Shown one piece after another: positions 10,286 through 19,454 of a stretch of 64,000 nucleotides of DNA (its first letter is position 1; every line of letters starts with the position of its first letter). The stretch comes from Nitrospirillum amazonense (GTDB lineage: Bacteria > Pseudomonadota > Alphaproteobacteria > Azospirillales > Azospirillaceae), in the NCBI RefSeq assembly GCF_007828035.1, contig NZ_VITV01000004.1:201559-265558 (forward strand), given 5' to 3'. The notes beneath the pieces were generated by a model, which worked only from the letters and a program-made list of their open reading frames with translations, searched no databases and had not been told where the DNA came from. A program made the translations under genes and the position numbers.

Positions 10286-11458
10286 TTAAAACACATCCGC
10301 GAATAATGTTGCGGCGCCCACTTCCGAGAGGTGGATGGCGCGGGCGGCACGGGTGCGCATCTCCGCCTCATACTCCCGCGCCGCCGCCGTGGCCGATGGA
10401 ATGCGAGACAGGCTGGCCGCCAGCACGGCGGCGTCGCGCAGCGTGACGTTGCCGCCCAAGCCGCCGGCGGGACTCATGGCATGGATGGAGTCGCCCAGGA
10501 AGGTGACGGGGGGCGGCGCCCAGCAGGGCCACGTGCGGGCCAGCCGCGCGCTGCGCACCGGCAGCAGTGCCATGCCCCTGGGATCGGCATGCCGGAACAG
10601 GCCGCGCAATTGGGGATGCCAGTCGCGCGCCAGATGATCCGCCACCACCGCCGGCGCGGCATCGGGGAAGCGCCCCATCAACCGGGTCTTGGGGCCAATC
10701 AGCGCCCAGTACAGATAGTCGTCCACGGGACTGAGCCCGCCCCGCTCGCCCTCCGTGGGGTCGAACAGCATGGGCTCGACGATGCCGGCATAGCCGTCGG
10801 CGAAGACCACGCTGGTACCGGCGCAGAGGTCGTCCCCCACCGCCGCCCGCACTTGGGATGTCAGGGTGGTGCGGCCGTAAAGGCAGACCGCGCCCACGTC
10901 CAGCGGTTCCGCCTGAGGCATCAACTGCCGGCGAACGGCGGAATTGATGCCATCGGCCGCCACCACCAGGTCGGCCCGCACCGACGTGCCGTCGGCGAAG
11001 GCGACGTGAGCCCGACCGTCCTCGCCCACGGCCACGGCCTGGAAGGCTGCGCCGAACCGCACCCGGTCCGCCACGCCGGTCAACAGGATCTCCCGCAGGG
11101 TCTGGCGATGGGCGCAAAGGTCGTCCGCCACCTCCCGGTTGGGGGCAACGTCATCAGCCGCGCTCCATACCGCCGGCGCCCGGCCGGTCACCGGCACCAG
11201 CCGACCGTCCAGGAAACGGGTGCGGGGAGCGGGCACGGCGCAGGTGCGCCGGAACAGGTCATATAGGGCCGGGGAAAGGCAGCGGGCCAAGGCATCGGCA
11301 CCGTCCGCGTCGATGCGCAGGCGATAGCCCTGGGAGCGGCTGTCCACGCCCGCATCCCGTTCATACACCACGCAGTCGATTCCAGCGCGCGTCAGCGCCT
11401 GCGCCAGGCAAAGGCCACCCAGGCCCGCGCCGATGATCGCCACCTGCGTCCCGTCCAT
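10286..11458 (-). CDS. FAD-dependent monooxygenase (PHBH/UbiH-like)
   Basis: A 390-residue flavoprotein hydroxylase. It has the N-terminal Rossmann motif GAGLGGLCLAQAL (about residues 10-22), the glutamate-containing strand CVVYERD, the central ADLVVAADGINSAVRR motif (DG motif, about residue 155) and the second FAD/ribityl motif FLGDSIHAMSPAGGLGGN near 315. It probably hydroxylates a small aromatic or related substrate with NAD(P)H and O2; the substrate is unknown. It is transcribed divergently from an AraC-type regulator at 11606, which may control it. The longer upstream frame was rejected because FAD-binding proteins of this family begin a few residues before the GxGxxG motif. Confidence 0.85.
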   Translation of the reverse strand: MDGTQVAIIGAGLGGLCLAQALTRAGIDCVVYERDAGVDSRSQGYRLRIDADGADALARCLSPALYDLFRRTCAVPAPRTRFLDGRLVPVTGRAPAVWSAADDVAPNREVADDLCAHRQTLREILLTGVADRVRFGAAFQAVAVGEDGRAHVAFADGTSVRADLVVAADGINSAVRRQLMPQAEPLDVGAVCLYGRTTLTSQVRAAVGDDLCAGTSVVFADGYAGIVEPMLFDPTEGERGGLSPVDDYLYWALIGPKTRLMGRFPDAAPAVVADHLARDWHPQLRGLFRHADPRGMALLPVRSARLARTWPCWAPPPVTFLGDSIHAMSPAGGLGGNVTLRDAAVLAASLSRIPSATAAAREYEAEMRTRAARAIHLSEVGAATLFADVF

Positions 11459-11517
11459 CTCGTCACCGTCCGCCAAAACTCCGCACTGGGGATTCGGTAC
11501 CGTGAAACAGGACAAGC

Positions 11518-11546
11518 TTGATAACGACAGTCGGACGAAAAATAAT
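11518..11546 (+). promoter_or_regulatory. Sigma-70-type promoter for the AraC-family gene
   Basis: TTGATA (11518-11523), a 17-bp spacer, then AATAAT (11541-11546) give a near-consensus promoter in an otherwise GC-rich divergent intergenic region. Transcription would start near 11553, about 50 bp before the ATG at 11606. Confidence 0.6.
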
Positions 11547-11605
11547 GCGAAACGGCCAAACCGATCGCCAGCCGCCCGCCCAGCCATCCGCCCTTTGGAA
11601 CGCCC

Positions 11606-12442
11606 ATGCGCCACACCCACGACACCGCCCCCATGACCAAGGAAGCCTTCCTGGAGATGTGCGAGCGGACAGACGGCCCGCCCGTCGTGACCTTCTGGGG
11701 CAGCCATTCGGCGGAGGACCGGACCCACATGGGCACGCGGGAGATCGACTGGCACGCCCATCGGCGGGGGCAGTTGTTCTGCATCGCCAACGGCCTGATC
11801 CATATCCGCACCGCCCATGGGTCCTGGATGCTGCCACCGTTGCGGGCCGGGTGGATACCGCCCGGCATGATGCACAAGTTGACCATCAGCGGCGCGCTGT
11901 TCGGCTGGGGTATATTGCTGACGCCGGAGGCCAGCGCCGGCCTACCCGATCGTCCCTGCGTCATGGGCATCAGCGACCTGTTGCAGTCCCTGGTGCGGCG
12001 GGTGGCGGAATGGCCGCTGGAGGCGACGCTGACGCCGGAGCAGGAGCGGCTGCTGGCCGTGCTGCTGGACGAAGTCCGCCTGGCCCCGGATGAACCGCTG
12101 CACCTGCCCATGCCCACCGACCCCCGGCTGTTGCGCTTGGCCCTGCGCCTGCTGGAGACGCCGGACGACGACCGCACACTGGACGTGCTGACGCGCGACG
12201 CTGGCCTGTCGGAACGCACCGCCCGCCGCCTATTCGCGGCGGAAACCGGCCTGAGCGTGACCCAGTGGCGCCAGCAGGCCCGGCTGACCCTGGCCCTGGA
12301 ACGCCTGGCGAAGGGGGAGGCGGTGGCGGAGGTGGCGGACGCCCTGGGCTATGCCACGCCCAGCAACTTCATCGCCATGTTCCGCCGGGCCTTCGGCGAG
12401 CCGCCCGCCCGCTATTTCGCCCGAAGGGGAGCCGCAGCCTGA
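11606..12442 (+). CDS. AraC-family transcriptional regulator with cupin sensor domain
   Basis: A 278-residue regulator. The N-terminal half is a cupin-like sensor (IDWHAHRRGQLFCIANG, then WIPPGMMHKL). The C-terminal 100 residues hold the AraC double helix-turn-helix (LDVLTRDAGLSERTARRLF and VAEVADALGYATPSNFIAMFRRAFGEPPARYF). The His-rich cupin strand could bind a metal or small ligand. It is divergent from the FAD monooxygenase across a 147-bp region and is its most likely regulator. Confidence 0.9.
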   Translation: MRHTHDTAPMTKEAFLEMCERTDGPPVVTFWGSHSAEDRTHMGTREIDWHAHRRGQLFCIANGLIHIRTAHGSWMLPPLRAGWIPPGMMHKLTISGALFGWGILLTPEASAGLPDRPCVMGISDLLQSLVRRVAEWPLEATLTPEQERLLAVLLDEVRLAPDEPLHLPMPTDPRLLRLALRLLETPDDDRTLDVLTRDAGLSERTARRLFAAETGLSVTQWRQQARLTLALERLAKGEAVAEVADALGYATPSNFIAMFRRAFGEPPARYFARRGAAA

Positions 12443-12674
12443 CCCTCCGCCCAGGGCTGCCCATCAAGCCCGCTACCGACCGAACCGGACATGATCCCAC
12501 CGTGCGGTCGGCCGGCGACGCCCCGGGCATGGCGTCAGCGTGAGTTGCGGGTCGCGGGATGCGAACGCAACGGCGGCGACCCCAGCCGCCCTTGGCCTTT
12601 CCGGTATGTCTGACTTGTCCGCCGGCCCGTACCTGCAGCATGCTGTGGGCGGACCAGGCAGCGACCCCGGGCAT

Positions 12675-13472
12675 ATGGCGATTCCGATGAACCCGCTCGA
12701 CGCCGCGTCGGCCCTGTTCCTGCAGCCTCACTACGACGACGTCGCCCTGTCCTGTGGCGGGACGGCGGCATTACTGGCGACGGGCGGGAAGCCGGTCACC
12801 ATAATCACGGTCTGCGCCAGCGACATCGTGGCGACCATGGTGGATGACTTCGCCGCCTGGAAGCATGAGCGGTGGCGCATAAGCGATCCGGACGAAGTGG
12901 TCCGGATCAGGCGGGCGGAGGACCAGGCCTCCGCCGACGCGCTTGGGTGTGACTTGCGCTGGCTCGGCATTCCCGACGCGATCTACCGGGGCGAGCGCTA
13001 CACCAGCGACGCCGATCTTTTCGGACCCATCCATGCCGAAGAATTGGAGATGGTGGACCACATGGCGGAAGAACTGGTCGGCCTACCGGAATGGCGGGAG
13101 GGAGATACGGTCTTCGTTCCGCTGGGCGTCGGCGGCCATGTCGACCACCGTATCGCCTTCGCCACGGGCGCCGCCCTGGCGGATCGCGGCGTGACGGTCT
13201 TCGCCTATGTCGATTGCCCCTACGCCATCCACACGCCGTCGGGCGTACCCGCCCGGCTGGCGGAGGTTGGCGATCGCCTGGGCAGCCCAGTGACCGTGCC
13301 GGTCGCAGACGAGGCTTTCGAGCGGCGGTTGGCGGCCATCGCCTGCTACACATCGCAGGTCCCCATCATTTTCCGTTTCACCGACGACTGGCGCGCCGCC
13401 GTGCGGCGCTTCGCCGAGGAAACCGGGGACGGAAGACCGGCCGAACGATTCTGGCGGGTGCGGCCGCGTTGA
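12675..13472 (+). CDS. PIG-L/LmbE-family N-acetylglucosaminyl deacetylase-like protein
   Basis: A protein of about 265 residues of the zinc-dependent LmbE/PIG-L deacetylase family. The metal motif near the N-terminus reads PHYDDVALSCGG instead of the usual PHPDDE, as in a subfamily with PHxDD. The second metal motif is GGHVDHR near residue 155. Likely substrates are N-acetylated sugars or sugar conjugates; none is indicated by neighbours. The start is uncertain: 12675 places the motif about 20 residues in, as in the family, and an ATG at 12606 is an alternative. No clear ribosome binding site favours either. Confidence 0.8.
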   Translation: MAIPMNPLDAASALFLQPHYDDVALSCGGTAALLATGGKPVTIITVCASDIVATMVDDFAAWKHERWRISDPDEVVRIRRAEDQASADALGCDLRWLGIPDAIYRGERYTSDADLFGPIHAEELEMVDHMAEELVGLPEWREGDTVFVPLGVGGHVDHRIAFATGAALADRGVTVFAYVDCPYAIHTPSGVPARLAEVGDRLGSPVTVPVADEAFERRLAAIACYTSQVPIIFRFTDDWRAAVRRFAEETGDGRPAERFWRVRPR

Positions 13473-13593
13473 GGCTTGGCCGGCTTCTGGTCCCCCGCCG
13501 AATGGATAAGCCGTTTATCCTGCCACCTTTTCAGGGCAGGGCTGCCCACCAAGCCCGCTACCCAAGCGTCCCTGCCGACGCTATGGTGCCGCC

Positions 13594-14448
13594 ATGGTCG
13601 ACCATCCTACGCCCCCGCCCTTCACCGCAGACACCACCGCCACCGACGCCCTGACGGCGCAGGAGCGGGAAGCGCGATCCTTCGGTTTCCGCGCCATCAA
13701 CCCGGCGGAGAAGGCGCCGCTGGTGCAGGGCGTGTTCTCCAGCGTCGCCAGCCGCTACGACATCATGAACGACCTCATGTCGGTGGGCATCCACCGGCTG
13801 TGGAAGGCGGATTTCGTCAGCCTGGTGAACCCCCGCGCGGGCGAGACCATCCTGGACGTGGCCGGTGGCACGGGCGACATCGCCTTCCGCATGGCGGCCA
13901 AGGCGCCCGCCGCCCGGATCATGGTCTGCGACCTGACGGAAGCCATGGTGCGGGTGGGCCGCGACCGCGGCATCGACAAGGGGTCCATGCCAGGCTGGGA
14001 CCAGGCACCGGAAACGCGCGGCGGCCTACCCACTGGAGGGTTACAGTGGACCGTGGGCAATGCCGAGTCGCTGCCCCTGCCCAACCGCTCGGTCGACGCC
14101 TACACCATCGCCTTTGGCCTGCGCAACGTCACCCATATCGACAAGGCCCTGGCCGAGGCCTATCGGGTGCTGAAGCCCGGTGGGCGCTTCTACTGCCTGG
14201 AATTCAGCCAGGTGAACCTGCCCATCCTGCGGGAGCTGTACGACCGCTACTCCTTCGAGGTGCTGCCCCGCATCGGCCAGGTGGTGGCGGGCGACCGCGA
14301 CAGCTATCAGTACCTGGTGGAAAGCATCCGCCGCTTCCCTGAGCGGGAGGCGCTGTGCCGCCGGCTGGAGGCCGTGGGCTTCAGCCAGGCCAAGGCCCGG
14401 CCGCTGACGGGTGGCGTGGCCGCCATCCATTCCGCCTGGCGCGTCTGA
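13594..14448 (+). CDS. ubiE: Ubiquinone/menaquinone biosynthesis C-methyltransferase UbiE
   Basis: A 284-residue SAM-dependent methyltransferase that C-methylates the quinone ring (demethoxybenzoquinol step). It shows VFSSVASRYDIMNDLMSVGIHRLWK, motif I DVAGGTGDIAF (about residues 88-98), DLTEAMVRVGRDR, NAESLPLPN and LKPGGRFYCLEFS. Compared with typical UbiE there are about 15 extra residues between the SAM-binding acidic loop and NAESLP (around 130-150), and about 25 extra N-terminal residues. It is followed after 2 bp by ubiB. Confidence 0.95.
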   Translation: MVDHPTPPPFTADTTATDALTAQEREARSFGFRAINPAEKAPLVQGVFSSVASRYDIMNDLMSVGIHRLWKADFVSLVNPRAGETILDVAGGTGDIAFRMAAKAPAARIMVCDLTEAMVRVGRDRGIDKGSMPGWDQAPETRGGLPTGGLQWTVGNAESLPLPNRSVDAYTIAFGLRNVTHIDKALAEAYRVLKPGGRFYCLEFSQVNLPILRELYDRYSFEVLPRIGQVVAGDRDSYQYLVESIRRFPEREALCRRLEAVGFSQAKARPLTGGVAAIHSAWRV

Positions 14449-14450
14449 CC

Positions 14451-15989
14451 ATGCTCCGCATCCTGCGCAACCTGCGCCGCCTGTACATCATCGGGCGTAC
14501 GCTGGGCCGGCATGGCGCCCTGTTCCCGGAGGAATTCCGCGACGTGGCGCCGGGCGTGGCCCTGGTGTTGCGCCTGATGAACAACAACCGGGCGCCCGGC
14601 CGCAAGGGCCAGCGCCTGGCCGCCGCCATCCAGGAGCTGGGCCCCAGTTTCATCAAGCTGGGCCAGGCCCTGTCCACCCGGTCCGACCTGGTGGGCGACG
14701 CCGTGGCCGAAGACCTGGCCCTGCTGCGCGACCGGCTGCCCCCCTTTCCCACGCCCCAGGCCGTGGCCATCATCGAGGAGCAGCTGGGCCGCCCGCTGGG
14801 TGAGATTTTCCAGAGCTTCGAGCCCGAGTCGGTGGCCGCCGCCAGCATCGCCCAGGTGCACTTCGCCGTGACGGCGGAGGGCAAGGAGGTGGCGGTGAAG
14901 GTGCTCCGCCCCGGCGTGGAACTGGCCTTCCGCCGCGACATCGACCTGATGTTCTGGCTGGCCGGCCTGGCCGTGCGTGTCCTGCCCCGCCTGAAGCGGT
15001 TGAAGCCGGTGGAGGTGGTGGAAACCTTCGCCGAAACCGTGCGCATGGAAATGGACCTGCGCATGGAGGCCAGCGCCGCCTCGGAACTGGCCGACAATTT
15101 CAAGGGCGACGTCACCTTCAACATCCCCAAGGTGGATTGGGACCGCACCAGCCAGCGGGTGCTGACCATCGACCGCATCCACGGCATCCCCGTGGATCAG
15201 GTGGACGCCATCCGCGCCGCGGGCTTCGACCCCGACGACGTGCTGCGCCAGGCGGCCAATTCCTTTTTCAACCAGGTGTTCCGCGACGGTTTCTTCCATG
15301 CCGACCTGCACCCGGGGAACATGTTCGTCAACATGTCCGGCCACCTGGCGCCGGTGGATTTCGGCATCATGGGCCGGCTGGACCGGCAGACGCGGCTGTA
15401 TCTGGCCGACATGCTGCTGGGCTTCCTGAACCGCGACTATCGCCTGGTGGCCGACGTGCATTTCGATGCCGGCTACGTCCCCGCCCACCAGTCGCGCGAA
15501 CTGTTCATGCAGGCCGCCCGCGCCATCGGCGAACAGGTGCACAACAAGCCGCTGCACGACATCTCCGTCGGCCGGCTGCTGGCCCAGCTGTTCGCCGTGA
15601 CCGAGCAGTTCGAGATGGAGACCCAGCCCCAGCTGCTGCTGCTGCAGAAAAGCATGCTGACGGCGGAAGGGGTGGGCCGCGCCCTGAATCCCAAGCTGAA
15701 CATGTGGGAAGTAGCACGCCCGCTGATCGAGGAGTGGATGCGGGAGAACCGGGGGCCGGAGGCGCGCCTGGCCGAGGCCGTGCGCAACCTGAGCGCCACC
15801 GCCCACAAGCTGCCCCTGCTGCTGCGCCATGCCGACCGCCTGGCGGAGCATCTGGATAACGGCGGCGTGCCCATAGATCCGCGCAGCATCGACGACCTGG
15901 CCACCCGCCTCAAAAGCGGGCGGGGCGGCTGGCAATGGGCCGCCATCCTCGCGCTGACGATCGCCGTCACGGTGCTGGCGCTGCGTTAA
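14451..15989 (+). CDS. ubiB: Ubiquinone biosynthesis atypical kinase/ATPase UbiB
   Basis: A 512-residue ABC1/ADCK-family protein needed for ubiquinone synthesis. Signature elements are KLGQALSTRSDL, the Ala-rich loop AAASIAQVHFA (near 130), VAVKVLRPG, FHADLHPGNM (near 285) and VDFGIMGRLD. A C-terminal transmembrane anchor ends the protein (about 495-512). The start at 14451 lies directly after the ubiE stop, so the pair is translationally coupled. Confidence 0.95.
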   Translation: MLRILRNLRRLYIIGRTLGRHGALFPEEFRDVAPGVALVLRLMNNNRAPGRKGQRLAAAIQELGPSFIKLGQALSTRSDLVGDAVAEDLALLRDRLPPFPTPQAVAIIEEQLGRPLGEIFQSFEPESVAAASIAQVHFAVTAEGKEVAVKVLRPGVELAFRRDIDLMFWLAGLAVRVLPRLKRLKPVEVVETFAETVRMEMDLRMEASAASELADNFKGDVTFNIPKVDWDRTSQRVLTIDRIHGIPVDQVDAIRAAGFDPDDVLRQAANSFFNQVFRDGFFHADLHPGNMFVNMSGHLAPVDFGIMGRLDRQTRLYLADMLLGFLNRDYRLVADVHFDAGYVPAHQSRELFMQAARAIGEQVHNKPLHDISVGRLLAQLFAVTEQFEMETQPQLLLLQKSMLTAEGVGRALNPKLNMWEVARPLIEEWMRENRGPEARLAEAVRNLSATAHKLPLLLRHADRLAEHLDNGGVPIDPRSIDDLATRLKSGRGGWQWAAILALTIAVTVLALR

Positions 15990-15994
15990 CGCGT

Positions 15995-16094
15995 CCCTCA
16001 AGCGCCGGGCGCCGCCATCCGGCGGCTTGGCTTCCTCACCTTTTAGTTCGCCTTCGGCTCCCCAAAAAATTCCGGCGGACGCTGTCGCGTCCTA
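15995..16094 (+). repeat. Dispersed palindromic intergenic repeat, copy A
   Basis: About 100 bp beginning CCCTCAAGCGCCGGGC. It contains hairpin 1 GCCGCC-ATCC-GGCGGC, a conserved middle (TTGGCT, CCTCAC, then CTCCCC-AAAA), TCCGGCG, hairpin 2 GACGC-TGTC-GCGTC, and ends in CTA. The same architecture recurs at 42165, 48107-48551 and 51651. It starts 6 bp after the ubiB stop. Confidence 0.75.
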
Positions 16095-16277
16095 CCGGCC
16101 TAAACGAGCCCGGCAACGGAGGGACGACATACGCAAACCCTAACCAAAACTTGCGCGGCGCGGCCTTGGCCACAAGGCAGCCCTGCGAGTCGTCCGCTTG
16201 ACGCGGGTACGAAACGAACAAGAGGATGGCGCCTCTCGTTCCACATATTTCACCCTTCGTCTTTGAGGAATTAGGTC

Positions 16278-17282
16278 ATGGCCTTGCCCGTCGTTGCCAT
16301 CGTCGGCGCCACCGGTGCCGTTGGCGTCGAGCTGCTTGAGTGCCTGGAGCAGCGTGATTTCCCCCTGTCCGAGCTGCGCCTGCTGGCGTCGGCCCGGTCG
16401 GCCGGCAAGACCATGACCTTCAAAGGCAAAGAGATCACCGTCCAGGCCCTGGATGAGAACAGCTTCGACGGTGTCGACATCGCCCTGTTCTCCGCCGGCG
16501 GTTCCATCTCCAAGGTCTACGGCCCCATCGCCGTCAAGGCCGGTGCCGTCGTCGTCGACAATTCCAGCGCCTTCCGCCAGGACCCCAATGTCCCCCTGGT
16601 GGTGCCGGAGGTGAACCCCGAGGCGGTGAAGCAGCATCAGGGCATCATCGCCAACCCCAACTGCTCCACTATCATCGCGCTGGTGCCGCTGTGGCCCCTG
16701 CACGTGAAGAACCGCATCACCCGCTTCATCGCCGCCACCTACCAGGCGGCGTCGGGTGCCGGTGCCGCCGCCATGGAAGAGCTGCGCGAAGGCACGCGCG
16801 CCTATCTGGAGGGCAAGCCCTTCACCCCCACCGTGCTGCCCCACCCCTACGCCTTCAACCTCTTCAGCCACAACGCCAAGGTCGACCCGGCCAACGGCTA
16901 TAATGAGGAGGAGATGAAGATGGTGAAGGAGACGTGGAAGATTTTCGGCGACGCCGACATCCGCATCTCCGCCACCTGCGTGCGGGTACCCGTGCTGCGC
17001 GCCCATTCCGAGGCGCTGACCGTGGAGTTCGAGCGGCCCATCACCCCGGCCGAGGTCAAGGACATCCTGGCCACGGCCCCGGGCGTGCGCATCGTCGATG
17101 ACGTGGAGAAGAACTACTTCCCCATGCCGGTTGACGCGTCGGGTCAGGGCGACATCCTGGTGGGCCGCATCCGCCAGGACATCAGCGACCCCAGCGGCCG
17201 CTCCATCCAGCTGTTCGTCGCCGGCGACCAGTTGCTGAAGGGCGCGGCGCTGAACGCCGTACAGATCGCCGAGCTGCTGTAA
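16278..17282 (+). CDS. asd: Aspartate-semialdehyde dehydrogenase
   Basis: A 334-residue enzyme that reduces L-aspartyl-4-phosphate to the semialdehyde, the branch point for lysine/diaminopimelate, threonine and methionine. The N-terminal NADP-binding motif is AIVGATGAVG. The catalytic nucleophile is Cys129 in NPNCSTI, and the QAASGAG and RVPVLRAHSE (catalytic His) motifs are present. The full length matches the family. It is a single gene followed by a clear terminator. Confidence 0.96.
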   Translation: MALPVVAIVGATGAVGVELLECLEQRDFPLSELRLLASARSAGKTMTFKGKEITVQALDENSFDGVDIALFSAGGSISKVYGPIAVKAGAVVVDNSSAFRQDPNVPLVVPEVNPEAVKQHQGIIANPNCSTIIALVPLWPLHVKNRITRFIAATYQAASGAGAAAMEELREGTRAYLEGKPFTPTVLPHPYAFNLFSHNAKVDPANGYNEEEMKMVKETWKIFGDADIRISATCVRVPVLRAHSEALTVEFERPITPAEVKDILATAPGVRIVDDVEKNYFPMPVDASGQGDILVGRIRQDISDPSGRSIQLFVAGDQLLKGAALNAVQIAELL

Positions 17283-17307
17283 GAAGAACCTGCCTAGACC
17301 ATTCCAG

Positions 17308-17342
17308 GACCCGCGAGGCGACGAGCTTCGCGGGTCTTCTTC
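17308..17342 (+). terminator. Rho-independent terminator after asd
   Basis: GACCCGCGA (17308-17316) pairs with TCGCGGGTC (17328-17336), loop 11 nt, followed by TTCTTC. Confidence 0.7.
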
Positions 17343-17360
17343 ATGGGGAAAGTCCAAACG

Positions 17361-17651
17361 TCAGAGACAGTTGCCCCGTCCACATTCGATCGCCAGCATC
17401 ACGGTGCCAATAACGGGGAAAAGAACGATCGGCGCGGTCGCCAGTAACCACCAGCGCCGTCGCCAGCGGATGACATTGATCACCGATATGGCCCAACCCA
17501 AGACCGTCCCCCAGAATAGGGCGGGGTGGCGGACAACCCCTTCAAGCCATCCGTATTGGGCCACCGCCATCCAGACAGCCATCGCCACGGCAATGGCGAC
17601 CGCGACCCCGGTCATGGCGTTCTGCGCGGAAGGTGAATTGATGTCGATCAC
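17361..17651 (-). CDS. Small hypothetical membrane protein
   Basis: A 96-residue protein with about three hydrophobic segments (residues 15-35, 44-60 and 68-88), separated by a WRRRWW basic/aromatic stretch that suggests an interfacial loop. It starts with GTG and has no strong ribosome binding site, so the exact start is doubtful. Base composition is less GC-rich than its neighbours, suggesting a recently acquired or fast-evolving gene. Function unknown. Confidence 0.55.
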   Translation of the reverse strand: MIDINSPSAQNAMTGVAVAIAVAMAVWMAVAQYGWLEGVVRHPALFWGTVLGWAISVINVIRWRRRWWLLATAPIVLFPVIGTVMLAIECGRGNCL

Positions 17652-17893
17652 AGCAATGGTGCACCGCAGGTAATTGACACCATTGCAAAATATCAGTTCC
17701 CACGAAGCGGATTACAACCCGCCATCTTATTCCTTTTGAATTATGCCCAGATGGGCCGGCCGGCCCCCTCCCCCATCCCGATGGGAAAAATCGGCCGCAG
17801 GCCCAACTTTACGGTCGCGGAAAAGCCTCAATTGGTCGCAATATCCTGGTTGTCCGGGGTCGTTCCCGGGCGAACCCCAACCAGGGACCTCGC

Positions 17894-18199
17894 ATGCATC
17901 CGCATGAGGCGACCGGAGCCCCCAATCCGGAACCCGGCATGGCCGCCGCCGTAATGGCAGCCACCCCCAGCACCCTTGATACCCCGCCGCCCCAGCCCCG
18001 TTCCTCCGCCGCCCCCGCCCGCCAAATCCTGGACGCGGTCACGCGCTTCCGGAAGATGGGGTGCCGCAACGTCAGCCTGACCCTGACCCGGTCCACGGAC
18101 ACCATCCTGGACGTGCAGGCCATGCTGACCCTGGCGGGCCTGGCCAGCGACGTGCAGCCGGCCGGCGGCGGCTGCTCCCGCCTGGTGCTGCGCAGCTAG
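17894..18199 (+). CDS. Small hypothetical protein
   Basis: A 101-residue protein: the N-terminal half is low-complexity (Ala/Pro), while the C-terminal half looks folded (RQILDAVTRFRKMGC, LTLTRSTDTILDVQAML, then LASDV and SRLVLRS). Codon use in the second half fits the genome. Not recognised. A short AGGGAC precedes the ATG by 6 bp. An overlapping minus-strand reading frame is less convincing. Confidence 0.45.
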   Translation: MHPHEATGAPNPEPGMAAAVMAATPSTLDTPPPQPRSSAAPARQILDAVTRFRKMGCRNVSLTLTRSTDTILDVQAMLTLAGLASDVQPAGGGCSRLVLRS

Positions 18200-18299
18200 C
18201 TAAGGCCGCTTCCGGATCGGCGCTGTTCCGCTTCCCCGTCCACCGGGTCGGGGAACGGGGAATACTTTTCCCCACCGGCAGCGAGATCGGACAAAGAAT

Positions 18300-18331
18300 A
18301 AAGGCGCCCTCCCACCGGAAGGCGCCTTTTC
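18300..18331. terminator. Bidirectional terminator between small ORF and accA
   Basis: AAAGGCGCC (18300-18308) pairs with GGCGCCTTT (18321-18329). T-rich tracts follow on both strands (TTTT on plus; TTTATTCTTT on minus). It serves accA from the minus strand. Confidence 0.75.
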
Positions 18332-18350
18332 ATTTGGATCGGGGGCAGAG

Positions 18351-18394
18351 CTTACCCCAGGCCCTTCTGGCAGTCTTACCCCAGGCCCTTCTGG
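18351..18394. repeat. 20-bp direct duplication spanning the accA stop codon
   Basis: CTTACCCCAGGCCCTTCTGG occurs at 18351-18370 and again at 18375-18394, 4 bp apart. On the minus strand the copy at 18375-18394 encodes the last residues (QKGLG) and stop of accA; the other copy lies just after it, untranslated. Confidence 0.8.
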
Positions 18395-19329
18395 CCCATG
18401 CTCAGATACTTCTCGCGGCGACGGGCGATCAGGGTGCCGCCGTCCTGGCCACGCATGGAGTCCAGGCTGTCGTCGATGGCGTTGCCCAGCGCCAGGATGG
18501 TTTCCTCGCGCCGGCGGTGCGCGCCGCCGATGGGCTCCATGACGATGCGGTCGATGACGCCCAGTTCCTTCAGGTCCTGGGCGGTCAGGCGCAGGGCCGC
18601 GGCCGCGTCGGCGGCGTTGGTGTTGCTGCGCCACAGGATGCCCGAGCAGCCTTCCGGCGAGATGACGGAGTAGATCGAGTGCTCCAGCATCAGCACCCGG
18701 TCGGCCGTGGCGATGGCGATGGCACCGCCCGAGCCGCCTTCACCGATGATGGCGGAGACGATGGGAACGCGGGCGCGCAGGCAGGTCTCGATGGACTTGG
18801 CGATGGCTTCCGCCTGGCCGCGCTCTTCCGCACCCACGCCCGGATAGGCGCCGGCCGTGTCCACCAGGGTGATGACCGGCAGGTTGAAGCGGCTGGCCAG
18901 TTCCAGCAGGCGCTGCGACTTGCGGTAGCCTTCCGGCTTGGCCGAACCGAAGTTGTGGCGGATGCGCGTGTCGGTGTCGTGGCCCTTTTCCTGGCCGATG
19001 ACCACCACCGACCGGCCGCGGAAACGGCCCAGGCCGCCGACGATGGCGCGATCCTCGCCGAACACCCGGTCCCCCGCCAGCGGCGTGAAATCGGTGATCA
19101 GGGCGTTGATGTAATCCAGGCAGTGCGGCCGGTTGGGATGGCGCGCTACCTGGACCTTCTGGGCCGGCGTCAGCTTGGCGTAGGTCGAGCGCAGCAGCTT
19201 GTCGACCTTGTCCTCAAGCTTGCGGACCTCGTCGGCGATGTTGAGACCGCCGCCATCGGACAGGTGGCGGAGTTCATCGATCTTGCCTTCGAGTTCGGCG
19301 ATCGGCTTTTCAAATTCAAGGAAATGCAT
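18376..19329 (-). CDS. accA: Acetyl-CoA carboxylase carboxyltransferase subunit alpha
   Basis: A 317-residue subunit that, with AccD, transfers the carboxyl group from biotin to acetyl-CoA in fatty acid synthesis. It starts [20 protein letters not shown] and has [21 protein letters not shown], the oxyanion region [16 protein letters not shown] and [11 protein letters not shown], all canonical. The final residues repeat a short duplicated DNA block. It stands alone, with a terminator 20 bp or so beyond its duplicated tail. Confidence 0.96.
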   Translation of the reverse strand: MHFLEFEKPIAELEGKIDELRHLSDGGGLNIADEVRKLEDKVDKLLRSTYAKLTPAQKVQVARHPNRPHCLDYINALITDFTPLAGDRVFGEDRAIVGGLGRFRGRSVVVIGQEKGHDTDTRIRHNFGSAKPEGYRKSQRLLELASRFNLPVITLVDTAGAYPGVGAEERGQAEAIAKSIETCLRARVPIVSAIIGEGGSGGAIAIATADRVLMLEHSIYSVISPEGCSGILWRSNTNAADAAAALRLTAQDLKELGVIDRIVMEPIGGAHRRREETILALGNAIDDSLDSMRGQDGGTLIARRREKYLSMGQKGLG

Positions 19330-19454
19330 GGGTTCGGCTTACAACTGCTTGTAAGGGGTGCGGCACCGAGGAGCGGGTCGCACAAAGGTCGAAGGCGGCT
19401 GATTACCATGAGCGCGGGCCAGGGGCCAGCGCTATCGAAACCCGCATCTTGCGG

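Noticed and set aside
14307-16001. Long minus-strand reading frame opposite ubiE/ubiB
   Set aside because: Shadow frame with His/Gln/Gly bias; ubiB motifs on the plus strand are unmistakable.
17809-18123. Minus-strand 104-codon frame
   Set aside because: Overlaps the plus-strand small ORF at 17894-18199, whose C-terminal half looks more protein-like; no ribosome binding site.
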